From: Cyanobacteria bacterium SZAS-4
GTDB taxonomy: Bacteria > Cyanobacteriota > Vampirovibrionia > Obscuribacterales > Obscuribacteraceae
Assembly: GCA_018266255.1 (NCBI GenBank)
Contig: JAFEAT010000015.1
Coordinates: 124,001 to 188,000 of the forward strand
Direction: 5' to 3'
DNA length: 64,000 nt
Positions within the stretch are counted from its first letter, which is position 1; each line of letters starts with the position of its first letter. A program made the position numbers and the translations under genes. The notes beneath the pieces are model-generated. The model saw only the letters and a list, made by a program, of their open reading frames with translations. It did not search any database and was not told the origin of the DNA. Positions 26,033 through 35,220 of the stretch are shown here, in pieces.

Positions 26033-26385
26033 GAGTTTGATCCCGCTGAATTCAGTCCCAACAAAACGGTCCCGCACAGAATCAGTGCCAACCCTATCCA
26101 TCTATCTCTTTGCACCCGTTCCTTCAGAAAAATTCGCGACATCAACAGTACCATCACGAAGCTCAAACTACCCATTGGGTAGGCGATGCTGACGTTCAAA
26201 TTTTGCAATACGATTGTCCAAACAACGGCTTCAACTGCCATGCAGCAGATACCGCCGGCAAGCCACAATCGACTTCCCAAATCGCCGTCAGCAGACCGAG
26301 TAGACTTCTTTTTAAAGCACAATTGTCCAGCCGCTTCGATAGTGGTGGCACAAACAAGCAGAAGAATTGCAAAAAATTGATTCAT
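26029..26385 (-). CDS. SMR-type small transporter (ArnE/EmrE-like)
   Basis: This 118-residue protein has four membrane helices. Helix 1 carries a membrane-embedded glutamate (Glu17 in VCATTIEAAGQ), the hallmark of small multidrug resistance transporters, and helix 4 has the usual GxxLILxG pattern (WIGLALILCGTVLLGLN). The segment WTIVLQNLNVSIAYPMGSLS is typical of the SugE/ArnE/EmrE superfamily. It overlaps the preceding SMR-like gene and the following FemAB-like gene by 4 bases each, so it very probably forms a heterodimer with its neighbour, like ArnE/ArnF, which flip lipid-linked sugar. Confidence 0.85.
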   Translation of the reverse strand: MNQFFAILLLVCATTIEAAGQLCFKKKSTRSADGDLGSRLWLAGGICCMAVEAVVWTIVLQNLNVSIAYPMGSLSFVMVLLMSRIFLKERVQRDRWIGLALILCGTVLLGLNSAGSNS

Positions 26386-26882
26386 TGCGCTGCACCACTG
26401 GTGGAGTGTGAATCGGAGGCTGCAATGGTGCTCAAAGTATTGTGATCTGACTTACTGATGAACCACACTCCCACCAGCACAAAGCTTATCCCTGCCACCT
26501 GCAACGGCGTAATTTTCTCGTGCAGTAGAACGGCAGACAGAACACCAACCGAGATATAACTCAACGAAGTGATTGGTTGTGAATAACTGAGGTCGGCATG
26601 CTCCAAAACTTTCAGCCAATTAGCAAGTTGCAGCAAAAACAACGTCACCACTAGCCAGAAGAGTGGATTTTCGAAGGTCGAAATCAGATTCATCAAAGTA
26701 TCAGCGTTGTGCGCTTTCTCAGATGCCTCGACAGCCATCTTCCAGAAGATCTGCACTCCAGTGTCTAAAATGATCGCAATCGATAATCCAAGACAAATGT
26801 GCAATGGCACACGTTTGAACACAGGCAAAGATTCAACCTGCTTATAAAACCGAATTGATCTGATTTTTTGAAACAGACTCAT
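26382..26882 (-). CDS. SMR/EamA-like small transporter, partner subunit
   Basis: This 166-residue protein has a ~25-residue cytoplasmic start and four membrane helices. Helix 1 has an acidic residue (Asp40 in AIILDTGVQIFWKMA) where SMR proteins have Glu. Helix 3 (ADLSYSQPITSLSYISVGVL) and helix 4 (QVAGISFVLVGVWFISKS) follow the DMT pattern. It overlaps the second SMR gene by 4 bases and starts 9 bases after the 3-hydroxyacyl-CoA dehydrogenase stop. It is probably the second half of a heterodimeric small transporter. The last ~20 residues are a polar tail. Confidence 0.8.
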   Translation of the reverse strand: MSLFQKIRSIRFYKQVESLPVFKRVPLHICLGLSIAIILDTGVQIFWKMAVEASEKAHNADTLMNLISTFENPLFWLVVTLFLLQLANWLKVLEHADLSYSQPITSLSYISVGVLSAVLLHEKITPLQVAGISFVLVGVWFISKSDHNTLSTIAASDSHSTSGAAQ

Positions 26883-26891
26883 CCGCGCGCT

Positions 26892-28082
26892 CTACAACAC
26901 TGAAGTGCGATTCGCCCAAACGTAGCGTTTAAGCAGTGGGGCTGGTCGGAATCGCTCTCCGTAGACTTGATTGAGCGCCTCGATCTTGCGCAAACATTCA
27001 GCCAACCCAATTTCGCTTGCCAGCGCAAGAGGACCGCGCCTCATTCCCAAGCCTGCCATCATCGCAGGATCCAGATCTTGTATGTCACAAACTTTCTCTT
27101 GCAAGACGAGGAAAGCTTCGTTAATCATCGGCAAAAACAAGCGTTCGGCGTTGAATGGAGGTCCACTCTCTCTTATTCCGCCCACCTTGACGAGGATCTC
27201 AGCCAGTCTGGAGTTTGCCCCCGTGCGCTTGCGCGTATTTTCGTCGTATTTGTAGAAACCTTCGCGAGTTTTTTGTCCCAACAGATTCAACTTAACCATC
27301 TCTTCGAGAATTGGCGCTGGCAAAAATCTGTCGCCGTACTCTTGGAAGTTGAATCGCGCTACCGCCAACCCAACATCAGATCCATTCATGTCACGCAACG
27401 CTAGCGGTCCAATCGGCATGACATAGTCGCAAGCGGCTTTATCGATTTCTTCTACCGGTGCAACGCCTTCTTGCAAGCACCAGAGCGATTCGTTGATGTA
27501 TCGACCCAGCAGTCGGTTGACCAGAAACGACGCACATTCTTCCACTCGCACCGCAAGTTTTCCAAGTGATATGCCTAATTCGATGGCACTGTTAACGGTA
27601 TCATGTGAAGTTTCCAGACCTGGAATCACTTCCACGAGCTTCATCAAATGTGCGGGATTGAAAAAATGCAATCCAACAACTTTGTCTGGTCGTCTCGTGA
27701 AGGCACCGATTTGAGTAATTGACAAACTGGAAGTATTGCTGCCGAAAATCGCATCGACATTGCACCACTCATCGAGATCTTCAAAAACTTTCCGCTTCAG
27801 CTCAATCGATTCAGGCACTGCCTCGATAACAAAATCGACGTCGGCGAAAGTGGCGTAATCAGTCGTGGGAAGAATCAACGCTCTTTGCGCCTCTGCCTCT
27901 TTCGGACTCATACCTTTATCGACCCGAGACTTTAAGAGGCGGTCGATGTTACTCAAACCGCCTTGCACGGTCTTGTCATCTACATCTTTCAAGATGGTTG
28001 GGTAGCCGCGAGAGATCAAAGCAACAGCTATGGATGAACCCATCGTTCCCGAGCCCACAACTGCGACCTTATTGACTTGCAT
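26892..28082 (-). CDS. 3-hydroxyacyl-CoA dehydrogenase
   Basis: This enzyme oxidises L-3-hydroxyacyl-CoA to 3-oxoacyl-CoA with NAD+. The Rossmann motif VAVVGSGTMGSSIA is at residues ~6-19, followed by VIEAVPESIELK, SNTSSLSITQI and the signature HFFNPAHLMKLVEVIPG. Two C-terminal dehydrogenase domains follow (~190-290 with FLVNRLLGRYINES, and ~305-390 with LPMINEAFLVLQEKV). The length of 396 fits the stand-alone type. No thiolase or enoyl-CoA hydratase is near, and it is the first gene of an operon with two SMR transporters and a FemAB-like protein, so it may serve lipid modification rather than beta-oxidation. Confidence 0.93.
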   Translation of the reverse strand: MQVNKVAVVGSGTMGSSIAVALISRGYPTILKDVDDKTVQGGLSNIDRLLKSRVDKGMSPKEAEAQRALILPTTDYATFADVDFVIEAVPESIELKRKVFEDLDEWCNVDAIFGSNTSSLSITQIGAFTRRPDKVVGLHFFNPAHLMKLVEVIPGLETSHDTVNSAIELGISLGKLAVRVEECASFLVNRLLGRYINESLWCLQEGVAPVEEIDKAACDYVMPIGPLALRDMNGSDVGLAVARFNFQEYGDRFLPAPILEEMVKLNLLGQKTREGFYKYDENTRKRTGANSRLAEILVKVGGIRESGPPFNAERLFLPMINEAFLVLQEKVCDIQDLDPAMMAGLGMRRGPLALASEIGLAECLRKIEALNQVYGERFRPAPLLKRYVWANRTSVL

Positions 28083-28616
28083 TCCTCAGCTCCTGTAAGT
28101 ACGCCATAAGGGTATCAACCCGTGCGTTAGAACTGCCAGTTCAAAGGCTTTATATAAGGGTGCTCAGCCCGGCTACAAGCGCGCAAAAGTTTGCCCGACT
28201 CATTACCACCCATTTCTTTCATTTACACACTTCGAATAGTTATTACCTATTAACCGAGCGTGAAAGGCATATGACGGGAACTTTCGCGAATGACATCCAC
28301 TGCATGCCACCACAATGTAAACGCAGTGAGTTGTCATGTGGAAATATAAAAACAAATAGCGCAATAAGGAAAACACGAGTGAAGGTACACAAGTGTTGAG
28401 AACCAGAACTGGTGAGCTTTGCGGACAGAGTCCCGAAAACCAAGATTTAGACTGCGATGCGGACTTTTAGATTTAATCGCTTGACAATTGGAGAATTATT
28501 AAAAACCCGTAGCTTTTTTGTAACCTTTCGTTAGAATGTTCACAACCTTAAGCAAACATAAATCTGCTGTCGGACTGGAACCCTATCTCAAAGCCCTGAG
28601 GGCTATGGAGGCGGTC
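28083..28616. other. Divergent intergenic region
   Basis: About 530 bases lie between the dehydrogenase start and the next plus-strand start. A 79-codon ORF at 28160-28399 lacks a ribosome site and does not look like protein. TTGACA at 28481-28486 resembles a -35 box for the gene to the right, but no good -10 lies at 16-18 bases. I see no structured RNA. Confidence 0.4.
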
Positions 28617-29000
28617 ATGTACGCCTATCTAATCATTGCCGTTGAACTCGCGATTCTATATTCAGTATTTTGGTACGTATTCATTCGTGAACCACGTCCT
28701 TACACACTCAAGGGTGATCTCTGGGGCACATACTCCCAGTCGTCCGTCACCACATGTGATGACTATGCATCGTCAAGTGCTCGTCAATGGGATCACAACA
28801 TGGAAGTTTTGAGGAAGATTCAAAACGGACACAACCAAAATCAGGCACATCATTCAAACTTACCTATGAAGCCAATTGAGAACACAAAGCAGTATGGCTG
28901 GGTTGTGAACAGCAAAGATGCCGAAGCTGGCGCAGTGGCCAAGTTGTTTGGACGATTCAGAAATTCCGTAGAAGTTATGAGTGTGAAAGTTCCGTATTAG
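28617..29000 (+). CDS. Small single-pass membrane protein, unknown function
   Basis: The protein of ~127 residues starts at ATG 28617, which has GGAGG five bases upstream and begins directly with a membrane helix (MYAYLIIAVELAILYSVFWY). An ATG at 28536 would add 27 residues but has no ribosome site. After the helix comes VFIREPRPYTLKGDLWGTYS and a polar, Asn/His/Gln-rich outer or cytoplasmic tail. No family is recognised. A strong terminator follows, so it is transcribed alone. Confidence 0.6.
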   Translation: MYAYLIIAVELAILYSVFWYVFIREPRPYTLKGDLWGTYSQSSVTTCDDYASSSARQWDHNMEVLRKIQNGHNQNQAHHSNLPMKPIENTKQYGWVVNSKDAEAGAVAKLFGRFRNSVEVMSVKVPY

Positions 29001-29030
29001 GGCTTCCGCTATAATTTGACTGGCTTTTAG

Positions 29031-29068
29031 CTTGCCGAAGCGATGATCGCCTCGGCAAGTTCTTTTTT
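29031..29068 (+). terminator. Rho-independent terminator
   Basis: CTTGCCGA (29031-29038) pairs with TCGGCAAG (29052-29059), with CGAT/ATCG extending the stem inside, followed by a T-rich run. It ends the small membrane protein transcript before the ABC ATPase gene. Confidence 0.85.
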
Positions 29069-29107
29069 AGCCCTCCCCTCAACACAAATAGCGGTAACTC
29101 CAGCGCA

Positions 29108-30181
29108 ATGACTCAGCCAAACGACACGACCGCAGCACAAATCAATTCGGCAGTTGCGACATCAGCGGCACCGCAACGAGAAAAATTACTGGAAGTGCGA
29201 AATCTAAAGAAGCACTTTCCAATTCGCAAAGGATTTTTCAACAAAGAAGTTGGTGCGGTTCGCGCCCTTGACGGTGTCAATTTGGATGTATACGCAGGCG
29301 AAACGCTTGGACTCGTAGGCGAGTCTGGCTGCGGGAAGTCGACGCTTGGAAGAGTGATGTTGCGATTGCTCCCGGCGACTGCTGGTTCGGTAACTTTTAA
29401 CGGACAAGATGTTTTGGGATGCGACGCGGCAACTATGAAAAGTTTGCGCCGCGAAATGCAAATTGTTTTCCAAAATCCATACGCAAGTTTGGATCCGCGC
29501 ATGACTGTTTCGCAAATTGTCGCTGAACCTCTTGAGGTTCACAAAGTTGCGTCAGGAAAAGAGCTAAAAGAAAAAGTCTATTCCCTGGTCGAACTGGTGG
29601 GATTGTCCAGAGAAATGGCCGATCGCTATCCGCACGAATTTTCTGGCGGACAACGACAAAGAGTTGGAATCGCTCGGGCGCTCGCGTTGCGACCGAGATT
29701 GATTATTGCTGACGAACCAGTTTCGGCACTGGACGTGAGCGTGCAAGCTCAAATTTTGAATTTGCTCATCGACTTGCGCAAAGAATTTAAACTTACTTAC
29801 GTCTTCATTGCACACAATTTGGATGTCGTGCGCTACATCAGCGACCGCATCGCTGTTATGTATTTGGGAAGAATCGTGGAGCTTGGCAACTGTCATGATG
29901 TTTACACCGCTCCTCTGCATCCCTACACACAAGCTTTGATCAGCGCTGCTCCGGTTCCAGATCCAAATTACGATCGTACTCACCGAATTTTACTGCAGGG
30001 TGATTTGCCGAGTCCGGCCAATCCGCCGCCGGGATGCCCCTTCCACACTCGTTGCCCAATGGTCCAGGACAAGTGCAAAGTGGATGTTCCAGAATTGCGC
30101 GAAGTAATTCCAGAACATTTTTCCGCTTGCCATTTTGCAGAAACACTTTTAGAGCAACATAAAGCCGCCGGCAAAATGTAA
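29108..30181 (+). CDS. Oligopeptide/dipeptide ABC transporter ATPase (OppF/DppF-like)
   Basis: This 357-residue ATPase has Walker A GESGCGKSTLG, the Q-loop in QIVFQNPYASLDPR, signature FSGGQRQRVGIARAL, Walker B LIIADEPVSALD and the H-loop histidine in FIAHNLDVV. The C-terminal ~70 residues carry the oligopeptide-transporter extension with cysteines (PPGCPFHTRCPMVQDKCKV), typical of OppF/DppF. It would drive peptide import together with permeases and a binding protein, none of which is in this window, so it must work with subunits encoded elsewhere. The first ~25 residues before the conserved LLEVRNLKKHFP are variable. Confidence 0.93.
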   Translation: MTQPNDTTAAQINSAVATSAAPQREKLLEVRNLKKHFPIRKGFFNKEVGAVRALDGVNLDVYAGETLGLVGESGCGKSTLGRVMLRLLPATAGSVTFNGQDVLGCDAATMKSLRREMQIVFQNPYASLDPRMTVSQIVAEPLEVHKVASGKELKEKVYSLVELVGLSREMADRYPHEFSGGQRQRVGIARALALRPRLIIADEPVSALDVSVQAQILNLLIDLRKEFKLTYVFIAHNLDVVRYISDRIAVMYLGRIVELGNCHDVYTAPLHPYTQALISAAPVPDPNYDRTHRILLQGDLPSPANPPPGCPFHTRCPMVQDKCKVDVPELREVIPEHFSACHFAETLLEQHKAAGKM

Positions 30182-30207
30182 CGCAGACGCCGCGACTAAA
30201 AATTTCA

Positions 30208-31038
30208 ATGAAAATTCGCAAGTTTGTTTTGAAAACGGAAAAGGTCATCGACCGTTTGCTTGGCGTTTACAACAACAGATTGCCCGCAACTGACTACCTT
30301 CCGCTCAAAGAACTCGGCGAAAAGTATGGCTTGGAAATTGTCACGGATGCCAGCTCTGAAAGTGAAGAGACTGAATTCGATCGTCCATCGGCGGTCCAGG
30401 TCAAAATTTACTCACCGCTGCTCGCTTCTGAATTGGCGGTCTATCCCCCCGAATTCATCAAAGAAAGCAATGTAGAACGCCTGGTCCTCTGCACAAATCT
30501 TCGCTCACTTCATCACAAAGTATCCGGTCTCGCAGACATGGGTCCTTTTAAAATCGATACGCTCTTCCTTGACCTGTCGCACGCCGAAAGAAACTGGCAC
30601 TTCAGCAGACGCGCATTCCACCACGAGCTCTATCACGCCATCGATTTCAGTGACTCGATGGAAGGCTACGTGGATACCAATTGGCGCAAACTAAATTCGG
30701 AAGACTACAAATATTTTGCGAACGAAGAAAACTTTGTAGCAACCGAGATAAATACGCCTGGATTTCTAACAGTCTATTCAATGCGTTCTGCACTAGAAGA
30801 CAAAGCTGAATTGTATTCCTATTTGATTATGGATCACGCCGCCGTTCTTAACAGATGCCGCACCGACGAAGTATTGGCAAGAAAAGTCGAGCATCTTAAG
30901 CAGATGCTGCGCCAATTCAGCACGCACTGCGATGACACCTTCTGGGACAAAATGCAAAACCGCGCCGATCAACTTGCGAAAATCAAAGGCGGAAGAAAAT
31001 CTAATAAGCATGTTCCACCAAATAAAACCCACCTCTGA
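30208..31038 (+). CDS. Putative zinc metallopeptidase
   Basis: This 276-residue protein has no signal peptide. The motif HHELYHAIDF gives HELYH (His139, Glu140, His143), the HExxH zinc site of gluzincin-type peptidases. A glutamate in SALEDKAELYSYL (Glu197 or Glu201) is at the right distance to be the third ligand. I do not recognise a named family. The gene starts 26 bases after the OppF-like ATPase on the same strand, so both may be one transcript, which would suit a role in peptide handling. It is convergent with the histidine kinase, with 4 bases between stops. Confidence 0.7.
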   Translation: MKIRKFVLKTEKVIDRLLGVYNNRLPATDYLPLKELGEKYGLEIVTDASSESEETEFDRPSAVQVKIYSPLLASELAVYPPEFIKESNVERLVLCTNLRSLHHKVSGLADMGPFKIDTLFLDLSHAERNWHFSRRAFHHELYHAIDFSDSMEGYVDTNWRKLNSEDYKYFANEENFVATEINTPGFLTVYSMRSALEDKAELYSYLIMDHAAVLNRCRTDEVLARKVEHLKQMLRQFSTHCDDTFWDKMQNRADQLAKIKGGRKSNKHVPPNKTHL

Positions 31039-31042
31039 AGGT

Positions 31043-32986
31043 CTACTCTTTAGCTTTCTTTGGCAAAGTGAACCAGAAAAATGAACCGTTGCCGGGCGCA
31101 CTTTCGACCCCAATTTTGCCACCGTGATGCTCGACGATTGACTTGCAGATCGGCAAGCCCAATCCGGTTCCAGTGTGCTGATCCGCTCCGCTGACTTGTT
31201 TGAAACGTTCGAAGATGGTTTCTTGAGACTCGGGAGGAATACCACGACCATCATCGCGCACACCGACTTTGACAAACGATTCTTCTTCAGCGACAGAAAT
31301 TTCAACATTGCCACCACGAGAAAATTTGATCGCATTGGAGAGCAAGTTGATAACGACTTGAATCAATCTATCTTCATCTGCATGCACGATAAGATCTGAA
31401 GTTGCCGCTTTCAGCGTCACCTTCTGCCGCTCAGCAAATTCTTCAATACCTTCCACGGAGCGCTTTATCACGCTCGCCAGAGATATGTCGCTCATCAAAT
31501 AACTGATTTGTCCAGACTCGAGGCGCTCGATGTCAAGAATATCCTTAACCAGATCCATCAAGCGCGTGATATTGCGCCTGGTGGCATCAGTTCGCTTCAA
31601 GCCCTGCTGGTTCAACTCACCATAAACGCCTTCGGTCAGCATAGACAAGTATGCAAGCATAGAAGTCAGCGGCGACCGAAGTTCGTGACTAACGACTGCT
31701 ACGAACTGCTGTTTCACTTTTTCCATCGCTTCTCGTTCAGTTATATCCGTCAGGATTGCCAGATACTTCTGACCTTCTCGAGATTCGAACGACTGGATAG
31801 TAAGTTCAACCGGATACTCGCTCTCACCAGCCTTCCGCAGGCAAGTGGTTTTTGCTACTTCAGATTTTTCACCTTTCGCCTTCGACCAAAATTCGGGTAC
31901 GGTAAACGACTCGGCGGACTTCATAACAACAGAGAAGTGCTTACCACAAAGATCTTCAGCACTACATCCAGTATCACGCTGAAGAGCAGAATTCGAAAGT
32001 TCAATCACACCAGACTCAGTCAATAAAAGTAATCCAACTGGCATACTTTCGATCACAGAACGAATTCGTGCTTCACTCGCTGCAAGTTCATCTTGGGCGC
32101 GCTTGCGCTCGTTCAATCGATCTACTACTAGACCCCAGTCATCTGCAGATTCGACAGAAATCGCATCGCTGGTAGCATTACGATCATTAACTGATGAATC
32201 CAATAATTTACGCAACGGAATATTCACAATTCTGTCTAAATAACGTCCGATGACGAAGAACAAACATAACGACAGAGAAACGAGAAACAATTCCAACGGA
32301 ACGAGTCGAGACAGCGCAACCTCGATGCTTTCACTCTCGTGGACGCGCCGAAACAGTAGGATGGCGATTACGATTGTGAAATATGGTCCGATTAAGGCGA
32401 ATGAACCTAACACGCGACCCCTGACACTTAAAATATGTTTTGATCGAAATTGTTCAACACCGCCCTGGGGAAAAAACAATTTGACGAACGGACGCAAGGC
32501 GTATTCAAATTGCACTGCACTCATGTAAGCCAAGATCGGAAAGACCAATCCAATCGAAATGTACAGTTGCAACAGAGAGCCCTTATCCAAGCCAGTTGCG
32601 TGAAGCAGCAGATATATCGGCACAGGCAGAATGACAAGCCAAACTATCGATGACACCACAAAGTTGGTGGCTGGAATCTCGAGAAGGTAACGACGACCGA
32701 GTTCGAGTGTTTTCGGATCAAGTGATTCTAAATCTGGTGCATCGATAACCGTTTCAATTTCAGAACGCAGTTTTCTCATGACGATGCTGATCGAAAAAGC
32801 AATTATCGGTCCAATCGCCAGCGAAAAAAGAGCCGCTCCGACAGCGGCCTGCCACGACCAAATCCTGTCGACGAGCATGTAACCACAGAGCCCGGCAATA
32901 AATATACCGACGTTGGTTGTGTTGCCAGTTCGACGCAAAAGGCTGCGAAATTCGGCTGAATTTGTACCTTGCAAAGCGCCACCCAT
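31043..32986 (-). CDS. Membrane histidine kinase with PAS domain
   Basis: The 647-residue kinase begins with about six hydrophobic segments (residues ~25-265, for example FIAGLCGYMLVDRIWSWQAA and VLGSFALIGPYFTIVIAILL), then a HAMP-like linker. A PAS domain (~305-420, SVIESMPVGLLLLTESGVIE to KYLAILTDITEREAM) follows, then the HisKA box VVSHELRSPLTSMLAYL and the ATPase domain (NLLSNAIKF, DDGRGIP, GTGLGLPI). The kinase core resembles cyanobacterial ones of the ResE/VicK type. No response regulator gene is adjacent, so its partner is elsewhere. Confidence 0.92.
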   Translation of the reverse strand: MGGALQGTNSAEFRSLLRRTGNTTNVGIFIAGLCGYMLVDRIWSWQAAVGAALFSLAIGPIIAFSISIVMRKLRSEIETVIDAPDLESLDPKTLELGRRYLLEIPATNFVVSSIVWLVILPVPIYLLLHATGLDKGSLLQLYISIGLVFPILAYMSAVQFEYALRPFVKLFFPQGGVEQFRSKHILSVRGRVLGSFALIGPYFTIVIAILLFRRVHESESIEVALSRLVPLELFLVSLSLCLFFVIGRYLDRIVNIPLRKLLDSSVNDRNATSDAISVESADDWGLVVDRLNERKRAQDELAASEARIRSVIESMPVGLLLLTESGVIELSNSALQRDTGCSAEDLCGKHFSVVMKSAESFTVPEFWSKAKGEKSEVAKTTCLRKAGESEYPVELTIQSFESREGQKYLAILTDITEREAMEKVKQQFVAVVSHELRSPLTSMLAYLSMLTEGVYGELNQQGLKRTDATRRNITRLMDLVKDILDIERLESGQISYLMSDISLASVIKRSVEGIEEFAERQKVTLKAATSDLIVHADEDRLIQVVINLLSNAIKFSRGGNVEISVAEEESFVKVGVRDDGRGIPPESQETIFERFKQVSGADQHTGTGLGLPICKSIVEHHGGKIGVESAPGNGSFFWFTLPKKAKE

Positions 32987-33130
32987 TCAGGAATTGCAGT
33001 CAGTATAGCTTGCCTGGGCTACCCTTATCGCTTTTGCGATTTAATCCAGTTCTTTACTCGTTCTTAAACGACCTGAACTTATAGTTGAAACATAGAAAAG
33101 AAAGTAAAGAGAAGAGAAAAGGAAAGAGAA

Positions 33131-33301
33131 ATGACAACGACAGCAAATAAGGCCAAAAGACAGCCGGAGGTTCCTTAGGCAGTTCAACAGGACGAGACCT
33201 TAAGGAAAGAACAAGAGAGCAAGTTAAAAGACGAACAGCAGCGACTGCTCTCCACGCCGCGAAAGTTTAAAAAGTCAGACAAGCTAAAATCGCTATGGGC
33301 A
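33131..33301 (+). other. 5' part of the DUF3592-like gene, interrupted by an in-frame TAG
   Basis: ATG at 33131 follows AGGAAAGAGAA, a strong ribosome site, and encodes MTTTANKAKRQPEVP, then TAG at 33176-33178. The same frame continues openly with a charged helical segment (AVQQDETLRKEQESKLKDEQ, then QRLLSTPRKFKKSDKLKSLW) straight into the membrane protein body. Everything after the TAG looks like coding sequence for the same protein. Confidence 0.6.
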
Positions 33302-33970
33302 GTGCAATTGTTTATGGCACTGCACACATTAGCAGGTCCAGCAATCATCGCAAGCGCTATCTTCTCGGCAACAGTGCTAATAGCCGGCAGCACCGTATCT
33401 GGTACCATTACCGATTTGCGAATAACAGAAGATTCTGAAGGCACAAAGGGCTATGAAGTTAAGTACGATTATAACTACAACAACCAGTTGTATCACGGGC
33501 ACGGCAACACTAACAAATATAAATATCCAGAGCTGAGAGTCGGTGGTCCAGTCACCGCGAAATTATTGCCACCACTTCCGAATTTCGGACAACAGCTAAT
33601 CGACGGAAACGCACCATGGCCAGCGATATGTTTTATGTTCGCCTTCGGTGTATTGTGGACTGTGTGCATGATGTTACCGTTCAATCTGGTGTACATCGCA
33701 CCATATAGACAAACCAATGTTATGAAAAACGGCAAAGTTTGCCAGGGCACCATCACAGACAAGTCTGTTAGTGGCGACGACCCTACGAACTATTCCATAA
33801 GCTTTCAGTATGAACCGTCACCGGGGCAGTATCGAACTGACAAACGAGACGTAACGCAAGATCAATTCAATATCGCAAAGATAGGCGAAAGAGTGACTGT
33901 GCTTTTCGATCCAGCGCACTTGAGTCACAGTCTCATATACCGATACAGCGACTATCAATTAACCGATTGA
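33302..33970 (+). CDS. DUF3592-like membrane protein
   Basis: From GTG 33302 the frame gives 222 residues with two membrane segments (ALHTLAGPAIIASAIFSATV and AICFMFAFGVLWTVCMMLPF). Each is followed by a similar small beta domain: STVSGTITDLRITEDSEGTK to GPVTAKLLPP, and KVCQGTITDKSVSGDDPTNY to GERVTVLFDPAHLSHS. The V.G.ITD...YEY..G...Y...G..V.V.YDP layout is that of DUF3592 proteins, here duplicated. The function is unknown. GTG 33302 lacks a good ribosome site; the natural start is probably ATG 33131, but a TAG intervenes. Confidence 0.7.
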   Translation: MQLFMALHTLAGPAIIASAIFSATVLIAGSTVSGTITDLRITEDSEGTKGYEVKYDYNYNNQLYHGHGNTNKYKYPELRVGGPVTAKLLPPLPNFGQQLIDGNAPWPAICFMFAFGVLWTVCMMLPFNLVYIAPYRQTNVMKNGKVCQGTITDKSVSGDDPTNYSISFQYEPSPGQYRTDKRDVTQDQFNIAKIGERVTVLFDPAHLSHSLIYRYSDYQLTD

Positions 33971-34006
33971 CAAACAAATCGGTATGAGTTAGTTCCGTAG
34001 AAGTTG

Positions 34007-34981
34007 CTAAAAAGTAAATCGACTGCCAACAACAGATGGCACCACGATTTCCTCGCCGAACTCATGAAGAAGGGCATACTGAGCACGGAAACCAGTGCAA
34101 TGAGCCGGAATGATCTGTTTGAGATTGAATCGCTTCAAATTCTCGATCGTCTCTGGAATGATTTTTTCGAGTGTGCCAACCAGATGGAGTCCGCCGAAAA
34201 TTCCGTAGATAGGAACGTCGAAAGTTTTTTTCGCGGCTTCCAAAACATTGATAATTCCGGCATGTGAACAAGAGCTGAAAAGTAAGAGACCCTTATCTTT
34301 CAAATTGACTGCAAGATACCTTTCATCCATCAATAACGGATCGGGAGTCCATTCATCGTCTTTAGACTTCCGCCCCAAATGATCGGTGCGACCTTTTTCA
34401 AAACTGGTTACTCTCGGAATCTCACCGCTGATAAAGAAGTAGTCGTCGAGCACTGTGCGCGCTGTTAGTTCATTGACCACGTCTGCGCCATGCGCAGTAA
34501 GTTCTGCAACAGACGGAACAAGTTCGAATGGCACGACTTTTCCGGTGCTGAGCCGAGCACCACGGATGAGATACATATCTGGATTGACATGAACTTTCAC
34601 TCGCCGCGAAGCATTGTTCGTAATTTCGTCCAGTGCAGGCAAAAGCGCACCCATATGATCCCAGTGTCCATGGGAAATTCCGATTTCTTCGACGTCACTA
34701 AGATCGACACCGAGATTTTTGGCATTCCGCAGAAAGATATATCCTTCCGGACCAACGTCAAAGATGAGCTTGTGTCGTTTTCCTTCAGACGTTGCTGTCA
34801 ACATGACCGAGAATCCCAATTGCGCGCAGCACAAAGTCGTTCCCGAAATTTCAGCGGCTCCGGCGCTGATCACGTTGTTGAATTCAGGAGACACGTTGGC
34901 AGGCTTACTCGAGTAGCTGTCAGTCGCATTATCAGCGATGACGTCTACGATTAGTTGATCTAATGGGCGCAGGTCGGTCAC
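34007..34981 (-). CDS. MBL-fold metallo-hydrolase (COG1237-like)
   Basis: This 324-residue protein carries the metallo-beta-lactamase-fold metal motif HGHWDH (His104, His106, Asp108, His109). Further metal ligands are in SSCSHAGIINVL and PAHCTGFRA near the C-terminus. It resembles the COG1237 group, which includes the 7,8-dihydropterin-6-methyl-4-(beta-D-ribofuranosyl)aminobenzene-5'-phosphate synthase relatives; the real substrate is unknown. There is no signal peptide. It is divergent from the Tat propeller operon, with ~240 bases between the starts. Confidence 0.88.
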   Translation of the reverse strand: MTDLRPLDQLIVDVIADNATDSYSSKPANVSPEFNNVISAGAAEISGTTLCCAQLGFSVMLTATSEGKRHKLIFDVGPEGYIFLRNAKNLGVDLSDVEEIGISHGHWDHMGALLPALDEITNNASRRVKVHVNPDMYLIRGARLSTGKVVPFELVPSVAELTAHGADVVNELTARTVLDDYFFISGEIPRVTSFEKGRTDHLGRKSKDDEWTPDPLLMDERYLAVNLKDKGLLLFSSCSHAGIINVLEAAKKTFDVPIYGIFGGLHLVGTLEKIIPETIENLKRFNLKQIIPAHCTGFRAQYALLHEFGEEIVVPSVVGSRFTF

Positions 34982-35220
34982 TGAGAAGATACCTCTGGCG
35001 AATCATGGGTAGCTGCATTAGTTGCTGCAATGTTAGAGTACAATGCCCGAAAATATCTGCAAAACCACAGGTTTTCAACAAGTTAATGACCGAATATTTT
35101 AGTCGACAAAAAATAGTTTCAAATGGCATAAAATCAGTCGAAACGTAGTGTTCGAACTGCAAAACGTGGAACATGAGAAGGCAGCGATGATTTAGCGAGA
35201 GATTAGCAAGAGGTTTGTAT

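Noticed and set aside
28160..28399. 79-codon ORF in the divergent intergenic region
   Set aside because: There is no ribosome site and the composition is not protein-like.
13323..33178. Reassigned stop codons (TGA or TAG as sense)
   Set aside because: Other genes in the window end normally with TAG (rtcA) and TGA (dienelactone hydrolase) without long open continuation, so recoding of the genetic code is unlikely.
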